Shown here in pieces: positions 22,501 through 32,472 of a stretch of DNA of 64,000 nt (the stretch's first letter is position 1; each line of letters starts with the position of its first letter). Source of the DNA: Cercospora beticola. Its lineage: Eukaryota; Ascomycota; Dothideomycetes; Mycosphaerellales; Mycosphaerellaceae. The position numbers were made by a program, and so were the translations under genes. The notes under the pieces were generated by a model, which did no database searches, was not told where the DNA came from, and worked only from the letters and a program-made list of their open reading frames with translations. The stretch is taken from the NCBI RefSeq assembly GCF_033473495.1, contig NC_088937.1, positions 4,092,001 through 4,156,000 on the forward strand, read 5' to 3'.

Positions 22501-23533
22501 ATGCAGCTGATGGAGATGCGACGCACTCTGGCAGTGATGATGACAAGGCACAAGGTGATGATGACGACGCACGAGCTAATGAGCAATCTGACGAGGAAGA
22601 GCACATTGTGGTGACTCGACCCGAAGATCACAGAGATCCAGAAGCAGACGCCGAATTTGACCGCGAACTCGCCAAACTCATGGCTGAGAGTGTCGACTCT
22701 CGCAAGTTCGAACGCAAAACGATGTTCGATGTCCCGCTTCCCATGCGTCGTACGGTGCGTGATGCCACCATCAATGCTGCTGAAGGCAGTGGAGACGAGG
22801 CAACAGCGCAACCACAGACCAATGGTGCGGGCACGATGAAGTTTGCGCTCCTCAGTAAGAAGGGCAACCGTCAACAGGTAAGCCTACGGATTACATCCCA
22901 CAGCAAGCTCCCGCTAATCATGCATAGACACGATCGATCGATATGCCTTCAGACTCTGCATTTGCAGTTGCCATGCGCTCGCAGCAGGAAGCTGAACGCG
23001 CGGAGCAGCAGCGTATCAAGAACCTGGTTCTCAACTACGATTTGACGAACGACCAGGAAGATGGTGAATTACCCAGTTTTCATTATGTCCAAGCTTCAGA
23101 CAAGAGCGTTCGCCTCGTCGGTACTGGCTCGCTCAACAAGAGGGGCCCGCAGCAGAATGGTCGACTTCAACATACGACTGTCAGTGGCGGCGACGAGAAG
23201 ATCGGAGCTTCGTCTCCAGAAGCGAAGCAGCAAATCATTCGACAAGACTCATTCACTGACGAGACAGGCGCCTTCGAATCCCTCCACAACGGCCCGCGAT
23301 ACGACAAATCGGGCAATACGCGCTCGAAGCAACGCGCACGAAAGTTGCAGCTTGGAGACATTGATTGGTACGGACGCTCTGCCCCTGCTTGTTCAGTTGC
23401 TTCGGAGCGTCGTGAGGGGCAGCACAGTCTCGACGAATACGTTGTCGACAGCAAGTCGAAGCGCGGTCGTCGCTCTGGCGCTTGCCCTATTCGTGACAGA
23501 GCTCACAAGCAGCCTCACGCTGCACAAGGCTGA
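19577..23533 (+). CDS. UPF2: Nonsense-mediated decay factor UPF2/NMD2
   Basis: Four exons: 19577-19604, 19656-19700, 19765-22877, 22928-23533 (1263 aa). The first two exons are tiny, and they restore the conserved N-terminus: RRK, then DLKEQNVRAWNGDR, then DVFEVQSSLDSNMKKN. The introns are 51, 64 and 50 bp; the first contains ACTAAC. Three MIF4G regions follow: one around AAGVEIISALHQRFG, one around DQLAIDFCFLNSKASRNR, and one around RFGNIYLLAMMLAALYRFH with GELYMYRVIDSALVF. An acidic stretch precedes the UPF1-binding C-terminus (RIKNLVLNYDL). UPF2 bridges UPF1 and UPF3 on mRNAs with premature stops, in the cytoplasm. The ATG at 19674 lies inside exon 2 in another frame and is not the start. 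The last 60 residues are not conserved, so the 3' end is less certain. Confidence 0.92.
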
Positions 23534-24319
23534 CCGGTGGTCATCACCGCTTGCAGGACATAACGAGATTGGTAGGGGACGCTTGACGTCCAATACGAAC
23601 AACCCTCCACACGACCACTTAATGATGCAATGGTTACGCATCACTTCTTGCCTTTGGGAGCATGACAAACAGACTACTGCTGTCATTACCCAGCCGTCGA
23701 TGACGAGTCGAAGCAGGATCGCCGTTGTTGACAGTCCCGAGTGTCTCGATACAAGAAAGCTATTCGGCTCTGCGTCGAGACGACCAATACCTGCGCGATG
23801 TGCAGGACGACGCAATGCGATCACGTCGAAGAAGGGAAGAGAGTGGAAGTTCGTGCCCACTCTAGCTCGAATGGGGACGTGGAGAGCATGAATGGAGCAC
23901 TGAGAGGATCCCGAACGCACACGAATCATACTTCAGATGGGACAGTATACGCGCGTGGGAGAGGAAGGATAGAATGATTTGGCGAGATCGGAGAGAACAC
24001 TAGCTGCAGTCGCTCATTAAGACATCTCCTTGGGTCGATCCATGAATGACTTTCACTGACACTTCTGAGAAACAAGGTATGTTCGTACAGGTAACTGACT
24101 GAACTCGAATAGGCACAGCCCATCCTTGGACATAGGCTCTCTGCTCCACGACATTGCTCCCCGGAAACCGATGAACACCATAACACCTTGCTTTCCGTTC
24201 GTCGCATCGATACTTCGTTAAGCGTCACAATATTCTACCAGGTCACAGTCTCCCCAGGTCGCTTCTCGTCATGTGCACCTCCTTTCATCCAAGCTCACCA
24301 ATTCCTGCATTATTGTTGT
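23534..24319. other. Intergenic, convergent 3' ends
   Basis: This lies between the UPF2 stop and the stop of the small minus-strand gene. A 276-codon plus-strand frame (23061-23891) overlaps it but has no protein-like features. Nothing else seen. Confidence 0.5.
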
Positions 24320-25129
24320 CTACTGCGCCGCAGCAGTAGAATGATAACCATGTCCCTCGACCGATCCGGCATTCGCGAGCGTCTGTTGCATCATCTCTCG
24401 CTTGTAATCGTTCTTGTTGAAGCTCTGGACTCGGTCGAGATTGGGACGTGGGCTGTTGGATCCTTGTTGATGTTCGTGGTCGTCTGAGGTTTGGGTTGAG
24501 GCGAGCTGTGGGAAGAAGTCAGACGGGCACAATGATGGGATGAGTGTGGAGGTGAAGTGGAATGGACGGGGACTCACGGCTTTTTCATAATTATTTGTCA
24601 CGCGACGTTTCAGGACGCCGGGTTGCTTTGCGGCGTCTTCGTGATCGTAGCTTGAGGCGGAGGGAGTTTCGGTGGGTTTTTGATCGGTGACGAGGGAGCG
24701 GGTTGCCTATCAATCAGAGCTATCAGAGTGTGTCGTTTTGAGGTTGACGTGAGGTGGTACCATTGTGCTTGGCTTTTGGTAGCTGTAAGGATGAGTCTCA
24801 GAGGTTGGAGAAGACATGTTGATAAACTATTTGCAAGATCGTTGTCTGGTCACGGGAGCCCTGGCAGTAGCTTGCCGACTTGCAAGCGTCGTGTGACCTG
24901 GGATGGAGGACCGAAGGACTGGATTTGGTCAATGCAGTATGGAGAGTTTTAGAGCTTCGGTGAACTGTCAAAATGAAGATGATTCTGCGAATACATATCT
25001 ACTGAAGAGCTCCTTCTATACAGTGGCAATGGTTGCACAGTTGGTCCCTACCTTATTACGTAGCTGGTGCTCAACGGAAAGAAGGTCGGCGTTGATCTTG
25101 CCTGTGACGAGCTGTCTCTTGCTCGCCAT
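24320..25129 (-). CDS. Small conserved-looking protein of unknown function, four exons
   Basis: Exons on the minus strand: 25052-25129, 24761-24826, 24578-24706, 24320-24505 (152 aa). The introns are 225, 54 and 72 bp and all fall in phase 0, which is a strong sign of a real split gene. The N-terminus reads MASKRQLVTGKINADLLSVE. The middle contains LKRRVTNNYEKA. The C-terminus has a basic/amphipathic block NKNDYKREMMQQTLANAG ending in a Ser/Ala tail. No transmembrane segment or signal peptide is present; the protein is hydrophilic and probably intracellular. I do not recognise the family. The first intron is long for this genome, so an alternative is a separate start at 24817 (MSSPTSETHPYSYQKPSTM) giving a shorter protein. 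Confidence 0.65.
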
Positions 25130-25866
25130 GGGCAGTTGTAAGCAGCAGGTGCTGGGCGAGGTGAGGGGAGGAGGTAGGGAGAGCTCTGGACGACATGAAT
25201 GTACAGAAAAGGGTCTGGACAATCGCGTGCAGGGTCATGCTGGGAAGCGCTGATCACCGTTCGAGCGCTGCAGACAGTGGTGCGAGTCCGACACCGACAT
25301 GTCAGCGGCAGGGAAAGGAGGGACTCTGGCGCGCGTCATGCGAGTGTGCACATGCGAAATCAGGCGGGTTTGCACACCGGCACGCCATGTGAGAGAGAAG
25401 CAGGCCGATGCCGATGCTCGGGCAACGTCAGCAGCACCAGCAGAAACGTTTGCTTGGCCCCAACGGCTGCACTCTGCCACAGCCTCCACCAACACCCGAA
25501 CCTCCTCTTCACAACGTCGACACAGCCGGTGAAGCTGGCCTCATGCACTCCACCTAAGCACACGCGGGCACGACCGCGCGGTGCATCAAGCCTCAACCGG
25601 AGCTCGCACGCTCATCTTGCGCGGATCAGGTAAGGCGTTCTGGTGCAACAAGCCGTCCTCCGCCTACCAACGGCCAGGCTAGAAGGTTTTCCACAGAGGC
25701 TGTACAGCGCTCACTCTATCCTCCTGCACCCTCTGCATCTTCGACACATTCACTGTCCTCTGCCCCATAAAGCCCTCGTCGTTCGCTACTTCGCCGCCGC
25801 TGTGGGAATGCGAGCACTCACACCACCTCGTCTTTCGCGACATGAGACGGCGCATCTGCTGCCATC
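25130..25866. promoter_or_regulatory. Divergent promoter region
   Basis: A 737-bp spacer between the small four-exon gene (minus) and the cyclin-like gene (plus). The CT-rich and CA-rich tract 25480-25780 fits a fungal promoter and 5' leader. No repeats seen. Confidence 0.45.
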
Positions 25867-26679
25867 ATGATCTATCCTCCATCTCCGGCTCTCAGTGCCT
25901 GCGATTCCCTGGACGGCATTGATGACCTGGACGCTTTCCTGGCCGCTCAAGGACGACTCTCCCACTTTCCAACACCACCGACCAAGAATCAGCCTCGAGT
26001 TGAGGTTGTCGAGTTACCGCCTGATGACGACGACAAGGCACTAGAAGACTCGCTTGTCTGCACAGATCCCATCGCAAATGCATTTGCGCGTGGAGCAGCG
26101 ATCGGAATCGAAGCCAGTCCACAAGATGCCGATGCCATTCATTCTATCCTTGTGCGCGCCGACCTGCCTCTCGAAGTGGTTGCCACAGCCTTCAACATGA
26201 TCTCGGCCCTGCGGATGAGCTCGAGCTCGAGCAGCCTCGCCGGCTATTCTCCGGGGCTTCTGACTGTAGCTGCCCTCAGCCTCGTGGTGTCGTATACCGA
26301 TGATCATGCTCCCTTGCCTGCGTGGTACTCGCGATATGTCTGCAGGCATGCCCATTCACCACAGCGGATCAACAGTACAGCCTTGGAGGTTCTCTCTGCA
26401 TTGGACTGGCACATTCACATGTTCACGACACAGGAAGCATACGGGCGCGCTCTCACCGCGTTCTGCAGCTCGACAGTCATCGAGCCTGCATATGAACCAG
26501 AGCATGGTGTCGATTTGGATCAAACAGCTCTTGGACTGGATGTGGCGCCATTGAAGCTCGTGACATCGCACACTTCCATCGCCCGCTTCGAGCATGGCAA
26601 CATTACGCCTGACGACACGCCGCCTTGTTCGGCTTGCGACGACACATTGGTACAGCCGCAATTCCTGCGACTGCTCTGA
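25867..26679 (+). CDS. Cyclin-like domain protein
   Basis: A single exon of 270 aa with an ATG at 25867. Residues about 85-200 form a run of helices. LPLEVVATAFNMISALRM is followed by a Ser tract, then GLLTVAALSLVVSYTDDHAPLPAWYS and STALEVLSALDWHIHMFTTQEAYGRAL. This matches the cyclin-box pattern of fungal Pho80-type and uncharacterised cyclin-like proteins, which have a helix with a hydrophobic core and an LxxLDWxxHM-like helix. The N-terminus is acidic and disordered; the C-terminus is short and lacks motifs. A role as a CDK partner is inferred from the fold only. No paralogue or CDK gene lies nearby. Confidence 0.6.
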   Translation: MIYPPSPALSACDSLDGIDDLDAFLAAQGRLSHFPTPPTKNQPRVEVVELPPDDDDKALEDSLVCTDPIANAFARGAAIGIEASPQDADAIHSILVRADLPLEVVATAFNMISALRMSSSSSSLAGYSPGLLTVAALSLVVSYTDDHAPLPAWYSRYVCRHAHSPQRINSTALEVLSALDWHIHMFTTQEAYGRALTAFCSSTVIEPAYEPEHGVDLDQTALGLDVAPLKLVTSHTSIARFEHGNITPDDTPPCSACDDTLVQPQFLRLL

Positions 26680-27436
26680 GGCATCACGATTGGAACGGAT
26701 TATGGCATATGGCGGGGTACGGGCACTGGCATTGGCATTGGCATGGATATTGGTGTTTTGACATTGCGTGTCAGCATTTGCACATGGCATCTCATGATAT
26801 TCCTTCAAGCGAGCGCTATATGGATTTTAATAGCATGGAGTAGTCGGTATGGTCATCAACATGAACGTTGAGGTTGCACGAGTCAGTGCGCACCAACCTT
26901 TTATTACCATTCTCAGCCATTTTCGTGGTTGTGCGACGAGACCACGATTCGCGGATCTGCAGGCCACCGTGCGACCATTCATAAGACTCCCGGACTAGGA
27001 GGTACCACTTCGTGAGTACTAAAACGCTGTTTTCTCTCGTCTCTTGTGTCGTCCGACAGTGAACATTCAGTGAGTCTTCGGATGCCGGCTCAATTGATTG
27101 CGTCTTCATGCCAAGCAACTGCTTAGATCTTAAACTCCCGCAAGATCACTTCTTTTTCATTGCATGGCATGGTTGCATCTCGTTGTGACACAAACATGTC
27201 TACAAACAGCAGCCATCACGGTGCGGAGTTCAGAGCAATTGGAAGCTTTGACGGCGGTGTCTGATTTGATCCTGCTTACGATAGGATAACCCGCTTACGG
27301 AGGAATTGAGCTATATTTATCCGGCAATGCCTTCAAAGCTGATAGCTATAAAATGTAGTGACAACCGTACACGCTATTCTCACCAAAATATCCAGTCTCT
27401 TCTCTCCATCATTTTAATCAAAGACAATCAGACAAG
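26680..27436. promoter_or_regulatory. Intergenic spacer with the SDR promoter
   Basis: Downstream of the cyclin-like gene, 26715-26755 holds short repeats of GGCATT/GGCATG. A TATAAAA box at 27347-27353 lies 84 bp before the SDR start, with a short pyrimidine stretch after it. Nothing else seen. Confidence 0.55.
27347..27353 (+). promoter_or_regulatory. TATA box of the SDR gene
   Basis: TATAAAA stands 84 bp before the SDR ATG at 27437 and is followed by a pyrimidine-rich leader, a common core-promoter layout in filamentous fungi. Confidence 0.55.
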
Positions 27437-28318
27437 ATGGCCGACTTCGACCAACTCCGCGCCCAATACCTCTTCAACACCAAAGGCCGCGTCGCCGTCG
27501 TAACAGGCGGTGGAACCGGCCTCGGCCTCATAACAGCCAAAGCCCTCTGCGCCAACGGCCTCAAAGTCTACATCACAGGCCGGCGCATCGAAAAGCTCCG
27601 CGAAGCAGAAATGCACGACACCGAAAGCGGCGGCTCCATCATCGCCCTCCAAATGGACTGCAACGACAAAGAAAGCATCTCCTCTGGCGTCCGCGAAATC
27701 TCCTCCAAAGAAAAATTCCTCAACCTCCTCGTCAACAATGCCGGCGTCACGAGTGTGAATTATGGACCCTCGGGTGCTCCGACGGGAAGTGTGGAAGAGA
27801 TTAGTAAGACGATGTTTGAGAATCAGGATTTTGAGGATTGGTTGGAGATTTATAAAATCAATGTCGCGAGCTATTATTTTACTTCGACAGCTTTCCTCCC
27901 TTTACTCATCCGCGCTCGCGAAAACGGCTACTCCGAAGCAGGAAATATCCTCAACATCAGTTCTATCTCGGGAATTACAAAAACTTCTCAAAACGGACAA
28001 TTCTCGTATAACGCTTCCAAAGCTGCGACTATATCTTTAACTGAACAATTGGCAGTGGAATTTAAGAGACCGGATTTGGAAGTTCGAGTTAATACTTTGG
28101 CGCCGGGGTATTTTCCTAGTCAGATGAGTGTTGATAAGGGAGAGGCTGAGGAGAAGGGGAAGGAATTTTATCGCGATTTGGAGGGGTATGGGGTTCCGTT
28201 TGGGAGGTTTGGACGGCCGAGGGATTATGCAAAGGCGGTGTTGGGGTTTGCGATGAATGAGTATGTTAGTGGGAGTACGTTGGTTATTGATGGGGGGTGG
28301 TTGTTGGCGCATCCGTGA
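27437..28318 (+). CDS. Short-chain dehydrogenase/reductase (classical SDR)
   Basis: A single exon of 293 aa. It shows the full classical SDR set: the cofactor loop TGGGTGLG at residues 18-25, NNAG near 95, a catalytic serine in NISSISG, YNASK as the Tyr/Lys pair, and the LAPGYFPSQM loop. VIDGGW closes the fold. The arginine after the first beta-alpha unit (ITGRRIEK) suggests NADP(H). The enzyme resembles the fungal RhlG/3-oxoacyl-reductase-like group; the substrate is unknown. The 5' half uses C- and A-rich codons and the last third is G/T-rich on the coding strand. It precedes a thiolase-like gene in the same direction with its own promoter, which could reflect a shared acyl pathway (inference). 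Confidence 0.92.
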   Translation: MADFDQLRAQYLFNTKGRVAVVTGGGTGLGLITAKALCANGLKVYITGRRIEKLREAEMHDTESGGSIIALQMDCNDKESISSGVREISSKEKFLNLLVNNAGVTSVNYGPSGAPTGSVEEISKTMFENQDFEDWLEIYKINVASYYFTSTAFLPLLIRARENGYSEAGNILNISSISGITKTSQNGQFSYNASKAATISLTEQLAVEFKRPDLEVRVNTLAPGYFPSQMSVDKGEAEEKGKEFYRDLEGYGVPFGRFGRPRDYAKAVLGFAMNEYVSGSTLVIDGGWLLAHP

Positions 28319-28873
28319 GTGTGGGCATTTGGTAGGAATGTGGATTGGGGAGAGCGGTCAGATTATAGATTGATATGTGGTTGATATTGCTTGTTGAGGA
28401 TCTTTTTCCCTCGGATTGTAGACAGAAGCGAGAAATCATGTTCTTGTTCGCAGGAGTAGAGTCGTGTGGTTCTTTTCGTCGTCACGGCAAAATGCTGGGA
28501 TTGTGGGTCGCGCTGTGCGACGGCCGACCAACTTCCAGGCTGCCAGGATGAGAGCATGTGCACATCAAGATACATTGAAGCATCGCTATCATCACTCTTG
28601 ACATTGACGAGAAGAGATCGTCACGAGTTCAAATGCATGTGCTGATGGAAAGTGCTTGCGAGTCGCTGCCGCGGTGATGACCCATGTCAGCGAGGTCAAT
28701 GGCCGAGGCAACTCCACCTCATCACAACCTCACTTCAAGCTTTAAGCATAACACTCCACATTTCGGCTGTAGAATCTGCCATTATCACCGTGATCGTTAT
28801 TCTTAGGCTCTCACCAGACCAAATCTTTGAATCATTAAAGACACTCACATTGATTTCTGTAGCAGACGAAAGC
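28319..28873. promoter_or_regulatory. Intergenic spacer SDR - thiolase-like gene
   Basis: 555 bp of 3' region and promoter. The in-frame extension upstream of 28874 has no true start codon that gives a conserved protein. No repeats seen. Confidence 0.45.
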
Positions 28874-30516
28874 ATGCCACGATCACAACGAAAGACACCT
28901 GTGATCATCGGAGTCGGCGATGTGGTCAATCGTTCCAAGAAAGTCGAGGATGCCATCGAGCCACTGCAGCTCATGATACAAGCAATAGAAAAAGCTATCC
29001 AAGATACAGGACTAGCAGCCTCATCCCTGGCAGAAGTTCAACGCTCAATTGACAGCATATCCGTTGTCAGCACATGGACCTGGCCAGCCGACTATCCAAA
29101 ACTAATCGCAGAGAGATTAGCTTTCAAGCCTCTACACTCCGAGTACACTATTCATGGAGGCAACCAGCCTGCTAAGCTCGTCGATGAAGCGGCACGTCGG
29201 ATCTCATTGGGAGAGAACAAAATTGCGGTCGTCACTGGAGGTGAGGCATTAGCATCTCTCACAGCATGCGCCGCTGCCAAGAAGATGCCGCCTCCAGGCT
29301 GGACGCCTCCTTCGCAGGACGTGCAATCAGTCTTCTCACCTACAACGCGCGATCTTGTAAAGTCTGAAGAGGATCCCGGTGCTCAACACGACTGCGGAAA
29401 CCCCATTCAGTTATACCCATTCTACGAGAACTCTTTCCGTTTCCATCGCGGTCAAAGCATCCGGGACAACCACCAAGAATCCGCAAAACTGTACGCCGAC
29501 TTCGCCAAAGTCGCAGAAAAGAACGAAAATGCCTGGACATACCCTTCACCCGCAAAAACAGAGACCGACATCGCACGAGTCGACAAAAACAACCGCATGA
29601 TCTGTTTCCCATACCCATTACTCATGAACGCTTTCAACACAGTCAATTGCTCTGCCGCAGTAATCTTAACATCCGCCGATCACGCTCGCGAGCTCGGAAT
29701 ATCCTCAGACAAATGGATCTACCCTCTCGGCGGAGCCGGAACATCCGACTCCAGTGAATTCTGGCTACGACCCGAATACTACTGGTCTCCCTGCATTTCC
29801 CGCTCACTCGACGCCGCGCTCGACATAACAAGCGTCAGCAAAGAAGAAATCGACCTCTATGATATTTACTCCTGCTTCCCCATCGTTCCGAAACTGGCAG
29901 CTCATCATTTAGGTCTACCAGTCACAGGAGGCAAAAAGAGTTTGACGCTTCTTGGTGGTTTGACGTCGTTTGGTGGAGCGGGAAATAATTATAGTATGCA
30001 TGCTATTACGGAAATGACGAGACAGTTGAGGAAAGGGAAGGGGAAGACGGGACTTGTACTTGCTAATGGTGGGTGGGTGAGTTATCAGCATGTTTTGCTC
30101 ATGAGCCGGAGTCCGAGAAGTGATGGGTTGCCGTATCCGGATGAGAATCCTCTGCCGAAGGTTGTGACGGATGTGCAGGTGCCGAAGATTATAGAGAAGG
30201 CGGAGGGAGAGGCGATTATTGAGGTCAGTTTCCGTACTCACTGCAGTTCTCTGTCGCATGAAACTAATGTCGGCAACAGACATATACTGTCCAATTCTCT
30301 CGTGACGGCAAGCCGGAGCAGGGCTTCGTGATCGGTAGGCTGCTAAAGACTGCTGAACGCTTCATTGCAAACCACGCAGATGCACAAACGTTGACAGAAT
30401 TGAGTAGCTGGGATGTGGAGCCCATTGGGAGAAGAGGCTGGGTAAGCAGTGGCAAAGATGGGAGAAATTTGTTCACATTTGTTGCTCGGTCTGGTCAACA
30501 GCTTTTCAAGCTGTAA
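28874..30516 (+). CDS. Thiolase-like (SCP2-thiolase/acetyl-CoA acetyltransferase-like) enzyme
   Basis: Two exons, 28874-30223 and 30280-30516 (528 aa); the 56-bp intron is in phase 0. The N-terminus TPVIIGVGDVVNR opens a thiolase fold. KIAVVTGGEALASL, DLYDIYSCFPIVPKLAAHHLG and LTLLGGLTSFGGAGNNYSMHA are characteristic of the fungal and bacterial thiolase-like group with an added C-terminal domain. The C in YSCFP and the H in SMHA are the expected conserved positions. The C-terminal domain (TYTVQFSRDGKPEQGFVIGR) comes from the second exon. The natural reaction is not known; family members act on acyl-CoA thioesters. The start at 28874 is chosen because homology begins at once; the open frame to 28652 is non-coding leader. 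Confidence 0.85.
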
Positions 30517-30706
30517 TGAAATATTACCAACAACAGTTTGCAAAATGCATCTGCGCATTGCGTCGAAACAGGATATCAGTCTTCATACCAAAAAACAGAG
30601 CCCTTTCGAGTCTATTCATTCTCATCAATCTGTCTGATAAATCTCATTCTGTGGTCTCTCCTCATAAAATTTATCCCCCTCTCTGCTCTCGTCCTGTTCT
30701 TCCAGT

Positions 30707-31729
30707 TTACTGCTCCCCCATATCAAAAAGCAAAAACTCCGCCTTCTTATTCCCAACGCTCTCCACCTCAACCTTCCCCGGTCCCCTCGCCTTAACAAAA
30801 GCCCCATCCCCCTCCCCCAACTCCACATCCCCAACCTTAATCCTCGCCCCACCACTCTTCGGCTGCGTCTTCCCACCCATCACAACATGTAAATAAACAT
30901 TCCTCTCCCCGTCTTTCACAAGCTCATGCACCACCTTCTTCCCCGGACTCAAAATCGAAGCATCCATACTAACATCCGCGTAAATTTCAATTGGCTCTGT
31001 CGCGCCTTCCTTCCCAGAATGTCGATCTTTCGATTCCATGATCCTCACCAATCTATCACTCTTCATCTCATCCGTATACTTCCTCGTACAATAACTCGGT
31101 TTCAACCCCCTAACATTCGGCTTCGCCCAAATCTGCAAAAAATGACAATCCTCTTCCTGATTCCTATTATACTCCGAATGACGAATCCCCGTCCCCGCAT
31201 TCGTGAATTGTACTTCTCCTCTTCTCAATTTCTCTAAATTTCCCATGGAATCTTTATGTTCGAGTTCGCCGCTGACGATATATGACCAGATTCCGAATTC
31301 TGCGTGACCGTGTGTTCCGAAGCCTGTGCCGCGTTCGACACGGTCTTCGTTGATTACGCGGAGGGGACCGAAGGATTCGAATGAAGGGTCGTAGTAGGAG
31401 GCGAAGGAGAAGGTGTGGAAGGTGTAGAGCCAGCCGTGGTCGGCGTGGCCGCGGGTGTTCCAGGGTCGTTTTGTGATTTTGAGGGGTGAGGAGGTGCCAT
31501 TGGCGGTCGCGGTTGCTGTGGTTGTGGTGCTCATTGCTCTTTTGGCTGCGGCTGTTGTAGTAGGTTCTGCGACTTGGGCGACTTTGGGGAGAGCTGCTCG
31601 GAGGCTGTTGTAGAAAGCCAGTATGATTGCTAGAATCGCTATGAGGGTTGCTGCTGTTTTGAAGTTCAAGGAAACTGGTTTGGGAGACTGTGTGCTTGAA
31701 GCTGGTTGCTGTTGTTCTTTGGAAGACAT
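30707..31729 (-). CDS. Pirin-family cupin with N-terminal membrane anchor
   Basis: A single exon of 340 aa with an ATG at 31727-31729. Residues about 95-220 are a pirin/YhhW cupin: HGWLYTFHTFSFASYYD, then GFGTHGHAEFGIWSYIVSGE and AGTGIRHSEYN, which supply the metal-ligand histidines. The C-terminal cupin half follows (KPKSGG-like loop, VELGEGDGAFVK). Pirins are iron proteins with quercetinase or transcription-cofactor roles. Unusual for the family, residues 24-43 form a hydrophobic helix (ATLIAILAIILAFY) that predicts a membrane-tethered form. An internal ATG (MSTTTTAT, residue about 66) would give the usual soluble protein, so dual starts are possible. The gene lies tail to tail with the thiolase-like gene, 190 bp apart. 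Confidence 0.88.
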   Translation of the reverse strand: MSSKEQQQPASSTQSPKPVSLNFKTAATLIAILAIILAFYNSLRAALPKVAQVAEPTTTAAAKRAMSTTTTATATANGTSSPLKITKRPWNTRGHADHGWLYTFHTFSFASYYDPSFESFGPLRVINEDRVERGTGFGTHGHAEFGIWSYIVSGELEHKDSMGNLEKLRRGEVQFTNAGTGIRHSEYNRNQEEDCHFLQIWAKPNVRGLKPSYCTRKYTDEMKSDRLVRIMESKDRHSGKEGATEPIEIYADVSMDASILSPGKKVVHELVKDGERNVYLHVVMGGKTQPKSGGARIKVGDVELGEGDGAFVKARGPGKVEVESVGNKKAEFLLFDMGEQ

Positions 31730-32472
31730 CGGAAGCACCTACTTTGCCGCGAAGGCGGTATTTATACTATCGTGAGCTCGTAGCTAGAAGCATGCGGAAT
31801 GGTCGATGGAGGATTGCCAATGATGGGAAATAGCTGACAATTGATGACCGACCTCGGTAGTGCGCTTAAATGGCTTCATCGGGACATTTAGCCAGCTTTG
31901 TCGGTGAGGATTTCTGTCTTTTTGCTTGCAAAGATGTAGGCAATGCGGACTTCTTCCATTGCGAGTTCTCTTGACATAGTAACGACTCTGTATGCTTTTC
32001 AATGCTCAAGCCATGTCTATCACAAATCAGCAGAGATGAGCGGGTAGTGCTTACGCAGAGGTCAAGCATGCGATGAAAGGTGCAGCCAATGGCGAAGATC
32101 CTCCCATTCTACGGCTCCACTGCGTCCAGACCGCGTCGTTTGCCATCGTTCACGCGCCAACGCCGTTCACTTTGACCCTGGCGGTCGACGAGGATGAGAC
32201 AAGTGGAAAGAGAGCTCAGATCGAATGCTGGCATACACAACTGCCAGACAGAAAGGAGAAACGTTTTGTATTGCTCTCGCTGTGGCATTTGTCGAAGTAG
32301 ATAAGCTTTGCGCCTCATCCACAGTTGCCGACCGGTCCAATGGTTACGAAGGGGTAACGAGAAGGCCTCGCGTACTTTCAGCCTCGATCGCTTGACATCT
32401 GATGCCTCGCAGTCCTATCGTCGGACGCTTTTGACTTCTTTCCGGAGTGGGAAGAACTTGCTCGCCTTCCAA
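31730..32472. promoter_or_regulatory. Divergent promoter region pirin / GT31-like
   Basis: 743 bp between two divergent start codons. The frame upstream of 32473 is open but non-conserved. No repeats or RNA genes seen. Confidence 0.45.

Noticed and set aside
22248..22874. 208-codon minus-strand hydrophobic frame
   Set aside because: Antisense of the acidic UPF2 segment: GAT/GAC codons read backward give Ile/Val, so the apparent membrane protein is an artefact.
23061..23891. 276-codon plus-strand frame
   Set aside because: Overlaps the last UPF2 exon in another frame; no protein-like features after the overlap.
27437..31729. Biosynthetic gene cluster (SDR, thiolase-like, pirin)
   Set aside because: No core synthase, transporter or regulator is present, and the genes have separate promoters and mixed strands; adjacency alone is not enough.
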